Of a stretch of 64,000 nucleotides of DNA, positions 50,001 through 61,154 are shown one piece after another. The stretch covers positions 42,650,268 to 42,714,267 of the forward strand of contig CM063108.1 in the NCBI GenBank assembly GCA_031841125.1, given 5' to 3'. The notes beneath the pieces were generated by a model. It did not search any database and was not told the DNA's origin. It saw nothing but the letters and a program-made list of their open reading frames with translations. Position 1 is the stretch's first letter. Each line of letters opens with the position of its first letter. This DNA is from Acanthococcus lagerstroemiae (Eukaryota; Arthropoda; Insecta; Hemiptera; Eriococcidae). Made by a program: the position numbers and the translations under genes.

Positions 50001-51179
50001 GGAAAGTCAGTACGTTTTACGTCACAGTTATCAAAAAATTTTCACGCCATAAGCCTGCTAGGGAATACTTACTTCTAGATGAGACATTTTTAAAAAGATT
50101 TTCTTCAGTAGTACCTGAGAACACTGGTGAGGAAAAATCGAGACTTGTCTTTATGTATTACATTAATCTCTTTAATAAATGAAAAATGAAGCAAAAATAT
50201 TTGTAAAATGAAAATTCGATAATAAAAAAACGACACATATGGCCCAAGTTTTGTTTGAACACATGAAGCCCTACAAAAAGATTCGTGAAGTAAAAGTTCA
50301 ATAATAAAAAAAACGCAACATAGCCTGATCAACCACAGTATGTACACTGAGACGCTTTTAGATGAAAGAAACCCTGATCGTTCTATATTCACGATGTGTT
50401 ATATAAAATACTTCCTACTGGTTATACTGATCACTCTAACACGCGTTTACAATGACGGGGTAAGCGCGCGGAACACTCACACATAGACACAGATGCAAAA
50501 CGACTTTAAAACTTAATTACAGCTTACTGAATGCACTTCTCTGCCATGTTTTTTAAAGAAAAACGTCCTAGGGAACCCAAGCTTTCATTTGAGACATTTT
50601 TCAAAAGAATCTGTTCAGCCTATCGAGCGTGATGGCATTTCATCGACCCATTTATAATATAGAGATAATAAAAAATAACGTAAAATAAAAATAATGTAGA
50701 ATAAATCAAATTCTCCTACTTAGCCTGTGAGATATCAAAGCTAGTCTCACGTCCCCCTTGGCCAGTAGCGGGCAACAGTTTCCTGTTACGTCCCTATTCG
50801 TTTCGGTTTAACGCTATGTTTTGGAAATTCCGCGAGCCTAAAAATTGATTTTTGTCGTCTTTCCATCTGATTCCCTGCCTCCCCCTATTCTTTTTTCCGT
50901 CCCACGGTTGCCAGAAGGTGGCTGTGAAGGTCCACCAGTTGTCCCTGAGTCAGGAGATGTGACCCGCCCAATCCCATTTACTGCGTCTAATATACCGTAC
51001 TGCGTCTATGTTTAGCCGCAGTTTGTTTTTGATTTTTTTAATGCTAATTTTTTCTTTTTTCTTTATGTTTAACATGGATCTCTCCATGGCGTTATTGGTG
51101 AAGTTTATTTTTTTATTTTTCTAAATTTCCTACAGGAGGAAATCTTCCCCCTCCCCCGATTGGTACGTCCTTGAAAGAA

Positions 51180-51660
51180 TAAAAGTAAATCATTCACCTT
51201 TGTAGAAAAATTGTAACTTTCGTTTCCAAGATTATAAAATAGATTAAATAATTCTTAAAAATTATGAAAAGAATAGGAAAAATAATGAAGGTAAATGATT
51301 CAGATTTGCTAGAGAAATAATTTTCAGCAGACAATTCTTATAAAATTACTAACATCAGTGACCTTTGATGGAAACGTAATTTTCGTTTCAAGGCTTATAA
51401 AATGGATCAAACAATTCTTAAAAATTAATAACAAAGGAACAAAGGTAAATTATTTTTGCTGGAAAAGTAACTTTCGATTCAATGCCTATAAAATAGGTTA
51501 AATAATTCTTCAAAATTACGAAAAAAAAAAAAATATAGTAACGAAGGTAAATCATCTACCTTCGCTGAAGAAGTGACTTTCGTTTCAATGCTTATAAAAT
51601 AGATCAAACAATTCTTTAAAATTATTAAGGAAGCAACAAACGTAAATCATTTGCTTTTTA
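51180..51660. repeat. Tandem repeat, about 115-bp unit, four to five copies
   Basis: Each unit carries GGTAAATCATT, AACTTTCGTTTC, CTTATAAAATAGAT and AAACAATTCTTAAAAATTA in order. Units are diverged and vary in length. No coding content. Confidence 0.75.
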
Positions 51661-52262
51661 AAAAAAAATCTCAGCACCGCCACGTTCACTCGTGACGTCA
51701 TGTCCAAGAGTATTATGGTGCTGTCCGTCGGAATTGCGAACATCACGTTATTCCACTTTGATAACGCGTTAAAAACGAAGTACCAAGAAAATTCATTTTT
51801 ATTTACGGCAAATCAGGATGTCAATATTATTAACATTGACGTCATGCAAATTGCATAACACGGTAAAGCGTACCTACGTAGCAAGGGGCAACAATAAATT
51901 AATTATTCGATAACAAGCGTCAATATTATCGATGTTCTTCATAAGGATAGCATTACGTCCTGTTGACAGGCGTTGGGTTTTTCTAAACATGATGTATCCA
52001 TGGAATTTTCATTTCTCTGTATTTTCCACGCAGACGAACAAAACTGTTATGTGCGCTACTGTTTTTGCGCTTGTCTTTTTATTCACAAACGATTTAATTC
52101 TTTCATTTGGATTGCATTCAACAAATTTTCAATCAGGATGGTTAAACAAACGAAATGAAACGGGAACTGTTTGTTTTCAGGAAACGGGACGGGATCTAGA
52201 ATCACCTGCGATCTGTTCCATCATCTTTGTTTTCTACTGCTTAACTCGTCGACTGCACCTAT

Positions 52263-53595
52263 TGTGACAATTGTCACATGATGATCAAGTGTAGTATTTC
52301 TATCAATGACGAAATGATCTATATGTATTTTTTCATGCTGAGTTCAAATTTGATAGAAAAATCAAGTTTCACTCAATCCTCACCTCAGAAAGTACTCAAA
52401 TGTGAGGACATGCCAATTTAGCTCACAAAATAGTGATTTATAGGTAGGTACTCTTTTATGCAGAGTTCAAATTTGACGATGAAAATAAATAATTACGTTT
52501 TGCAAAAGACAAAATTGCATCTACTGTTGCATGTCTATGCTCCGTACAATAGAGGAAGAAATCAAGGAAAGAGCTAAAAGTGAAATTTCTTGATGGAGTC
52601 CTTGGACACTGACGCGTACTTTTTTCATTCGTATATTTGACGATGACATCGAAAATATTTCCATGCTGCGAGCTCGTGCTTTATTCCCGAGCATATGCAT
52701 AACAGTATTTCTTTGCGGCGTCTTGTCTGTGATCGAGGTACTTTTCCTGACCCGATGGAAGACGGGATTTTTTAGGGCCTTTACCCTTCAACTGGTCAGG
52801 AATATCCAAAACTCAAACGAGTTTCATCGGATCTTCTTTGTCATTGGAAAGCTTATCTTCATCACATTCGCTGTCGCTTGGTCATAGCTATCGCATACTG
52901 CTCCCTCGTCTTCGTCTTCATCTTCATCGCAAATACAATGGGAATCTTCTATGACATCGATCTCATCACCACTAGTGTCGCCAATGCTAACATCGTCTTC
53001 GTCGATGTTATAGTTTCCTGTTTCGATTGGCGTGAGATGCTACGGACTCGGCTTATATTCAGTAAGATGAAAAATGAGAGAAAAGAATTTTGTCATTTTG
53101 CCTCGCTTCTCTTATTATATTTCCATAGAGAAATGAAGTAAGCTACGCACAGAAGCACGCGTTTCTGCCGCGGGAGGTGTTTTTTTTTTTTTTTTTAATT
53201 TTGATTTTGATTTTTTTCCCTGCAGAAAATATAATTGTAGATCAATTATTGGGACGCCTACAAAAACCAAGAAACTAAGAGTTCTTATAAAAAGTTGTAT
53301 TTGCCCTCAATTTTCGAAGTCTGTCTTTATTCACGCAGAAATTTTTTTTTTTGAGTCAAGGCAAATTATGCGTTTTCACCTTAAATTTGCTGAATAGTAA
53401 TTTTTACAATGTTCTTTTCCCGTGAAATTCCTCGACTCGAAGATAAGCCTCTTCACTGAATCAAGTAGGCAACTCGCATTACACCTAAAACTGCGTTATG
53501 GAAAAGGTACCCAGGTACTGGGTGGCACTCCACCGAGTCTTACTTCCTGGCGTTGCCGCGCGCATTAATATAACTAGTTGTGACAATTGTCACAA
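52263..53595. other. Segment bounded by two TGTGACAATTGTCACA palindromes
   Basis: A 16-bp perfect palindrome lies at 52263-52278 and the same core, as an 18-bp palindrome TTGTGACAATTGTCACAA, at 53578-53595. Between them the minus strand has an open stretch of about 65 codons (53050-52830) with an acidic run (DEDEDEDE) preceded by GDTSGDEIDVIEDSHC; it has no start codon and runs into stops. This could be a decayed coding exon or an element remnant. No family was recognised. Confidence 0.4.
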
Positions 53596-54609
53596 TGGAT
53601 GCGGTCCGCGGGTTTCATGAATGCTACTGTTGTAGGCTAATCTAATTATTATATTTCGATTTATTGCAGATATAATGAGGTACAACTGGGTACATAGCTA
53701 ATTTAACAATTTTATTTTCCAGTTTTACGATGTATAAATATCAGATAGCAGGTGCATGAACGATATTCTGATCATGTACTCATTTCGTTTGAGTATGTAG
53801 CTGCTACTATTGATGCACCACCTTCACAGGTCCCGTTTCAATTACTGGCCGAGAGCCTTGATCGAACAGTGATAACGCGTTTGCTGTTGTTTGATTATTA
53901 CGATTCAAAACTTGTAGAAATGAGTTGAACTGAAAATAATAATTGAGAAATATGATCGGAGCCAGAATTGGAAGAAAAGGCGGGTCTGCTATAAATTTAA
54001 TGAGTCAGTGGCAACCATTTTCCCACTTGTTTTTATCTTGCAATTTTCTGCTTTCTGATTCAAATTATTAGACAATGAGAACTATTACAAGTTCAAATTC
54101 AGAGACTAGTCTTTGTATAATCTTGAACCTGACAGTAGGATACACGCACATATCCTCGTTAACGGAACAAAGTTGCCACGAGCAGAATATTAAATTTTTC
54201 GGGAGAAGAAAAAACGTTCTTACAATGACAACTAACTTTTAGTCATGAGAAAGATTTTCACAGACAAATTGGGAAATCGAAGACCCAGAATTGTCAAACC
54301 CGCCTTTATAGAAACAAAATGCGCATTGCAGGTTTGTTGCCTTTGACGAAGATATCTGCTGCTAATACTGATATACCATATGTATGTATTTGAAGCTTTC
54401 CAATGAACACTAGCTTAAATTAGTATGAAAAGTCGATTTCCAGTAAGTGCTAGTTCTATTTACATAAAGAAAATGTCTGAACTTTCGTTGGCGTATGTCA
54501 GATTATGCCAAAACAGCAACGAAAAATTCATTACCGGCACCAGGGTTGTTGTTGTGGGAGAGGTGGTGGTTACACCGAGTGCTCAAACTTTAATGTCCAT
54601 TGCACTATG

Positions 54610-54945
54610 CCTCTAACATGTTGAGCCATGTGTAGTAGCGCCAGGTTGCTTTCTATATTGTCCATGTAGTACGACGCCAACTTCACTAGCCGGGTTATTA
54701 CAACCCTGAGTTCTGTTAGAGCATTCCCACAGACGCTCCAGCCAGTTAACAGCGTTTAGATGCTGGTAACAGATTGCGTGCTTTTCCATTACCTCTGCTG
54801 CTAACTGTGGCGCCTCGGTACGTTCTAGGTAATAGTAGTACAATGCACGTAGACATTACCTGAAACGCTGGCTGTAGTGGTATTCGAACTCGGGACTTTT
54901 GGATTTCAAAAACCGTCATTCTTACCGCTACGCCGCCGAGGCGAC
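54610..54945 (-). mobile_element. Possible tRNA-derived SINE
   Basis: On the minus strand a tRNA-like head is visible at about 54945-54868: GGCGTAGCGGTAAGAATG resembles an A box and GAGTTCGAATACC a B box. About 260 bp of non-tRNA sequence follows. The cloverleaf stems do not close, so it is not a working tRNA. It lies in the last intron of CA-like 2. Confidence 0.4.
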
Positions 54946-57346
54946 AGCACCGGAATTACAAACTAATAGAGTGGGAAGTTCACGGAAGAATTAATACGGC
55001 ACGTTGTGGATTTCGGCTCTTCATAGGCCGATAGATGTACTAAAATAAGTATGTTTTTACCTGTTTTATGGAAATATATGGCAAGAAAGACTTGGGGATT
55101 TGAATCATGGTCGCGCAGAAATACTGTTCGCTAGTTGTGATATCGATATAAGCTCCAGGGTAAGCGTAGTAGTGACAGTTATTGAGGGCATACGTGAACC
55201 ACCTGGTAGCTGCGCCGCTGCTAATGTTAGCTGTTGTATTCGGTTGTTTTATACTAGCCAATGCTCCTTGCACAGGGAAGAAAAGGGTATTCGGAATATT
55301 TCCTGCCTGTACAAAATACATCAAATTACATTTACCTCGTCATGTTCCAGTCGAGTTCTCGAAAATACGAGCTTTCCGTCGATGTCGCACCATTTGCGGC
55401 CAGAAAAATTGAAGGATATCAGTAACCTCTCCAAATATGTGTAGGCAAAATATCAAAAATTCTACACATATACTCTATTTATATAACCCATTAAGACGTA
55501 TGTGTTTTTTCGTTTTCCATGTATGTGTTGCCTCATCTTTTAGTTTTATTGTCTTGGACTTGAATCGCCTTGCGTCTTTAATATTCTTCACGCTATTTTA
55601 TCAGTGGTTTAACAAAATATAATTATTTTCAGTAGTAAGACCTATAGGACATCCTTCTGATATTCTTCAATGCATGCAAATGGTAAACTATCACTTCTTT
55701 ACACAATTTTTAGTTCATACAAAATTCAATGTAGGCAAAATGGATTCATTCCAAAATTTTTAAGTCTTACGAAGGCTATAGAAACATTTTTGAGGGAACT
55801 TATTACAGATATTGTAGGCTACCTACCCTACAGATTTCGTGTACTTACGTCTATTCCTCTGCAACTAAGATATTTTTTTTTTTAGTTTTTCTTACAATGA
55901 GTTTCAATTGAATGAACACCTCCTGCAAATGGTCTGTTCAATTTTTATAGTCAAATCGTTACTTTTCTTATGGGGAATTTGTTAAACTTCGCTTCCACCT
56001 CCAGAATCTTCATAATTTTTTGATTTCGAAAAAATTCTAGCTTGTGTGTTCTGACATGCACTTGAACACTTTGAGCTCCTGGAAGCGTGATTTTTTGAAA
56101 GAAGCCTCACCCTAAAACGCGCTTGCACAGTTACCGAATTCGCTAAGTAACACGTATGCTCGATTTTTGACTACTTACCACTACAACGTTCACGAGGATA
56201 ATCGCTAAGCCGTCCCTAAAACCTAAAGCTGCTGAAAATGAGCCGTATTTTTCATTATAGAAAAACAATTGCGTTTGTAGCGGCGTGCTGAAATATGTTG
56301 GAGAATAAAAACATTAGTTCAGTATGTTCTATGGTGAACTGGTGTACACGTGTGCTTTACGCACGAAACTGAAATATGAGTAGAAAACGCACCCTACAAA
56401 GTCTTCTGTAGAACTTGCTCGACCAAAAATACTTGCATCATTATTGAAAGCCTCCATTTCAAAAATGTATCTGTTGTTGAATAGTACGCCCCCTGTCAAA
56501 GTGGGTTTTTGTCCCGATATTTGATAGACGTACTCTAATCAATTGGGGAAAAGAAAACATTAATATTATTTAATTATTTAATATTATTCCGAATTGCGCG
56601 AAAAATGTGTACGGTGGAAACGTAAGTCTTTCATGCTGTCTAAAAATCAGGAAATATCGTGAAAATTGTGGGAAGAAACAGCGCGTGTAGAACTAGAGGG
56701 GTATTCTACACTGCCGAACAAAAGTCTTTATCTGCGCCCCCAAAAAGTTATGATTCTCCTTCCATTAACAAAAGGGAACCAGCAAATGACTGGAAATTCA
56801 GGTATAATATTTATCTAAAACATTTCTCTTTTCACAGGTGTGCTGTGGAAGCATTCAGACATACTCGATACAGACAAATAAATCCCTAATGTAGCAAACA
56901 ATCGCATATTTCGATGTTCTCATGCACAGCTGGGCTAACTAACAAAAATCTTTTATTCAGGAGAGCATTTTGAAAATTTTTCAAATTTTAGGCCCTTCTG
57001 AGACTCTAATAATTATTTCTGAGGCCTCATTAATCTGGAGGATGAAATTGAACACCTTTCAGGAATTAATATCACAGGAAAAAATTCTTAAAAAGTAACC
57101 TATACTATGCACTGTGGCTGTAATCCTGAAAGTGTATGCACTTAGCACATTTTGTGCGACAATATGTACTTAGTATACCGTTATGCTTCAACAAGGTAGC
57201 ACTTAGCATATTTTGCGTTGCAAGTATATTTGAATCCTGGAAATAGAAGTGATAAAGTGAATTAAAAGTCAATAGTCATCGCTTCAATTAATTATTATAG
57301 CATGCGAACGTTTCCAAAGTAATTAATTAATTTTTTAATAATCGCG

Positions 57347-57798
57347 AGTAACCGGAAATTGTCTATAACTCAATGCGTAGTGAACGGAATTAAATAAAAA
57401 CTACAGGGAATATTTTTCCACAGCTTACGGTAACACTGTCAAAAACTCACGGCTGGTTATGAAATGTGAAGTGAGATACACGTCACTAAACATGGAGCTA
57501 CGGTTCGAGATGACGTACATAGAAATGGAAGTGCGTAGTGCAATTCGTATGTCAACTGCTGACGGTAAAAGTGGCGCGGAAATTATGCGTGAAATTACAC
57601 GAATATACGCACTTCCATTTCTGTATACGTCTCGAACGGTAGCTCCATGTTTAGTGACGTGTATCTCGCTTCGCATTTCATAACCAGCAGTGATTTTTTT
57701 TTACGGTGTTACCGTAAGCTGTGGAAAAATATTCCCTGTAGTTTTTATTTAATTCCATTCACCACTACACGCTGAGTTATAGACAATTTCCGTTTACT
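57347..57798. mobile_element. Foldback MITE, about 452 bp, nearly all palindromic
   Basis: Arms of about 190 bp are inverted copies: AGTAACCGGAAATTGTCTAT at the left and its near-complement at the right, then AAAAACTACAGGGAATATTT, GCTTACGGTAACAC, CATGGAGCTACGGTTCGAGA and their complements. A short central loop lies near 57540-57600. No transposase. It lies in intron 2 of CA-like 2. Confidence 0.9.
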
Positions 57799-57835
57799 TT
57801 TGAAATACCCCTAATATATAGACAGGGAAATTCTA

Positions 57836-58697
57836 TATTCCGCGTTATTCAGATCAATAATAGAGTACGGCAGCAAAATTTACTATCCAAAATTAAGGGG
57901 AAAAAAAAAATCAGGAGAGAACAAAGAAAAATAACATTAGGGGTCATAGCAGCATACAGAGCAGTCTCATACACTTCCACAAATGTAATAGCAGGAATAC
58001 TACCAATCGACCTACAGATACGAAGGAGTAATGAAATTAAAACCATAAAATCATATCACCTCACTGACCCCCCCCCCCCCCCCAAAAAAAAGAAGAAGAA
58101 GAAAGCATCAATGAGACCAAAACCAAATATATTAAACTTTGACAAGAAGAATACAACACTAATGAAACAGGCAGAAGAACCTATAAACTAATACCCAACA
58201 TTGAAGAAAGACTCAAAAACAAATCATTAAAACCCAACTTCTATCTAGCACAATTCCTAACAGGTCACGGAAACTTTTGCAAATATTTAAAAAAGTACAC
58301 AATAACAGAAAAAGACACGTGTATAAACTGCAAAAAAATATATATATAATAGACACCTCAGACCACACCTTCTTGGACTGTTCCGTTTTCAAGGAAACCA
58401 GGAAAAAGTACAAAATAGAAAAAATAAGTAAAAATTGGTTTGAAAATTGTAACAGCACACTAACAACCATGGAATATGTCAACGAAGTTATATGAAAAAG
58501 AAAGAAAAATATAACTGTTGAATTACTTAGTCTAATCGTAGTAATAAAGTAGAACACTATGTACATGATAATTGTGAATGGCATGGAGAACACCGACAAG
58601 CGGTTAAGCAAAAAGTGGTTCTCCATGTCATACAGTATAACTTCACATGTCAATTTATTTAATTAACTAAAAAAAAAAATTAATAAATAAAAAAATA
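57836..58697 (+). mobile_element. Decayed LINE ORF2 C-terminal fragment
   Basis: Translation shows LFRSIIEYGSKIYYP, RKITLGVIAAYRAVSYTS, then KPNFYLAQFLTGHGNFCKYL and DTSDHTFLDCSVFKETRKKY. The LTGHG block and the HTFLDC segment are typical of the C-terminus of jockey/R1-type non-LTR ORF2. A C-run at 58068-58083, an in-frame TGA where Trp is expected near 58140, and a frameshift near 58340 show it is dead. An A-rich tail lies near 58662-58697. It lies in intron 2 of CA-like 2, on the opposite strand. Confidence 0.82.
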
Positions 58698-59617
58698 TTG
58701 AAACTTAGAGGTACTTTTACTGCTAATGTTCTGTGCATATACTTGACTACCTATTAAAGTTACTACCAAAAGCTAGTAGTTCATTGCACCGCCTTTCAAT
58801 ATTTGGTACAGGTCAGCAGTAGTGAATTACTAAGAAGTAAGACAGGCAGGTAAAGATTGCCCCCCCCCCTATTTACATCCCTGAACTTAGGGTGCTTTTG
58901 CCGCTTATGATCAACTGGGCGAATGCGATAACTCATTAGCTGCCAAATGTTTGAAAAACAGTTTTTGAACAACTAAAGCTCGATGTTTAAGAAATTGTTT
59001 TTGTTTTCTTTGTAAAGAGGAGTTGATAAACATAAAACGTAAAAAATCTCGTAAGGTAGAACATAAGTTCGTGTATCGTTTCGTACGAAGACCGAAGAAA
59101 AAGGACAACCCCTCGGCAGGGCACACCCATGCATTTTTAGATTCCGAATCGGCCATCGGGCTGTATGAATCATCATCTGTCAGCTGAACAGGGAGAGTGT
59201 CGACGTGCCATGCAGTCGATACCCGTGAAAGTCTATTCGATTTATCAGTGCAAGGCTGGATAATCCTTCATGATGCTTGGACATTTTTTAAAGCTTAGTC
59301 ATTAATTTATAGACTTCGCCATAATGTCGGTGATTTAGCACAGAACTCATTTTGAAAGTTCTGACTATATCTTTATACTTATGATTGCCGGTTTAGCCGA
59401 CTTTAACATATTTTTAGGTACACTTGCCGACTGCCAAAAACATTTGGGGTAGACACTCCCTACCCCCCTTTCGGAACGCCTCTGTTTCAAGTAAACGAAT
59501 CAAAATATCGAGCCTTTTGCAAAAAATGAAGCTTGGAATCGGAATCAGCGTTGAAAATACTCGTACTTCTACAATCATCTATTCATTACCCGGAGAATTA
59601 CAACAAATTTAGATTTC

Positions 59618-59874
59618 GTCGGTGGCGCGTTTGACTCCTCGTATGTGCAAAATAGAACTTCTACTCATCTCTTACACATACGAGGTATTTGCAGTCAGGT
59701 TTAGAAACCCATGCACATACGGAGGTGTTATATAGCGTCCTCTAGCGGACAACATTGTAACTAAGCACATAGGAGGAATTTTATTCAACGCGCCCGTCAG
59801 AGACGAATTCAACAATACCAATAAGTCGTTTTGGCTAAAAATGTCACATACGAGGTGTCAAACGCACCACCGAC
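59618..59874. mobile_element. MITE, 257 bp
   Basis: The ends are GTCGGTGGCGCGTTTGAC and the near-complement GTCAAACGCACCACCGAC, extended inwards by CCTCGTATGTG and CACATACGAGG. The CATACGAGG word recurs inside. No open frame. It lies in intron 2 of CA-like 2. Confidence 0.85.
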
Positions 59875-60527
59875 AATTTATTGACCTGTGTTATCAACGG
59901 TTGAAGGCGGGAGTTAATGCTCTTAAATTATGGGCCTGACTTTTGAAGCCAACGCACAAACTGTGTTAGTGACGTCGATCGCTGACTTTGTTCAGTTTCT
60001 AATCCTATTTTTCGTACGGAGCACTAAAATATTCCTTAAACTACTGCAAATGAAAAAATTATATATATATTTTTGTAACTTTATGCTAATTCAACTTCAC
60101 GCTAATTTTCACCCTCCCCCCGTGTCTTAGTAATTATGTGTAGTCGCCTAAATGAATCGGTACAGCAGAATTTCGCTATAAAATAATTTTAAAAAAAATC
60201 CTCACCTGTGAATCCGATATTCTTATAAAACCAAGGATTTGAATCTGGAATCGTCAGTACTAATGGCGTAAGGAAAATTGGTTTAGCTGTTTCAGTTTGT
60301 ACGTTAATGGGAACGTATGTATCGTAAGGATATGGCGTATAATCATTATACGGAAATTGGCTTCCTGTAATTGAAGTGACAATAGTATTTCAACACGAAC
60401 TCGTAAAAATATGCCTATTTTGTTTGAGAAAGTATAATATACGAGTACGAATTTTACCTGGATCTGAAGGGACGGAAGGTGCTAACGAAACGAGGCAAAT
60501 GAACACAACGCATAAAAGTCGGATCAT

Positions 60528-61150
60528 GGCGTTGAAATATGATTCTACCCTGGAACAAATTCCTACCAAATGAAATTCCTGCACCATTAGTAGCGACATG
60601 TGAAAGTGTCTGCCACTACAACGAAATATTCAAAAACTGACCGAGAAATCAATTGTCGATTTGTAGTTGTCACCAATGAAGGTTGAAAACGATAAAGGCT
60701 GTCACAAATTAGTTTCGTATTTGTGTACGTTTTACGTCAGTCTAGCCATCAGCACTCCCCATGCGCAGTCAATTACCCTCTAGTTACCCGCGGAAAAGTT
60801 ACCCGTTTGCAATCTTCGGTTATCCTCAGATTACCGAGAAACCCATCAGTTACCCTTGGTCCCTCTTTAGTTCCTCGGGTAATAACTGGCGAGATTTTGC
60901 GCATCGGGGGAATGCACCTGTAAAGACTAAGGAGAATGAGTTTTTCGGGTCATTAACTTCCTTTCATTGTGAAAAATAAGAAGCATTTGGTCCGCCCTCA
61001 ATGTTGTTATATAAGTGCCAACTTAATGGTCTGATTTTTCTAAATTATTTTGGGTACTTGTATGTGCTTACTTAATTTTTTTTTCTTCATTTCTTACAAC
61101 TTACCTTGCATATTTATTTGATTTTCTCAGTAAAATGTTAATTCGTAGCA
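60528..61150. other. Upstream region of CA-like 2
   Basis: Contains a 145-bp copy of the GTTACCC-rich MITE at 60761-60905, 230 bp upstream of the start codon. The promoter of CA-like 2 should lie between 60528 and 60760. Confidence 0.55.
60761..60905. mobile_element. GTTACCC-rich MITE, single copy
   Basis: Begins ATGCGCAGTC and ends ATTTTGCGCATC, with the same internal GTTACCC and GGGTAA motifs as the copies at 22833-23120 and 49577-50000. Confidence 0.8.
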
Positions 61151-61154
61151 TATA

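Larger units (their letters stand above)
53807..60527 (-). pseudogene. Secreted alpha-carbonic-anhydrase-like protein 2, no zinc ligands, frameshifted as assembled
   Basis: Six exons on the minus strand: 60527-60458, 60364-60206, 56534-56393, 56287-56180, 55306-55061 and 53929-53807. Exon 1 is a signal peptide (MIRLLCVVFICLVSLAPS). The rest follows CA-like 1 exon by exon with the same phases: TYVPINVQTETAKPIF, WFYKNIGFTEYVY, TLTGGVLFNNRYIF, FFYNEKYGSFSAAL and NNCHYYAYPGAYIDI. In CA2 numbering His94, His96 and His119 are Ala, Asn and Gln, Glu117 is Gln, His64 is Phe and Thr199 is Ile, so no catalytic zinc can be held. Exon 4 is 108 bp where CA-like 1 has 109. One base is missing just before the DGLAII stretch (near 56218-56224), which brings a stop a few codons later, at about residue 150. 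All other exons are open and splice sites intact. Either a very recent pseudogene or a single-base assembly error. Confidence 0.82.

Noticed and set aside
55336..55428. A possible extra exon of CA-like 2 upstream of the exon at 55306
   Set aside because: Its donor would leave a 29-bp intron, which is too short, and exons 4 and 5 join directly in phase to the family pattern.
58213..58653. Minus-strand open frame of 146 codons rich in Phe, Ile and Leu
   Set aside because: It is the antisense of an A-rich LINE ORF2 fragment on the plus strand.
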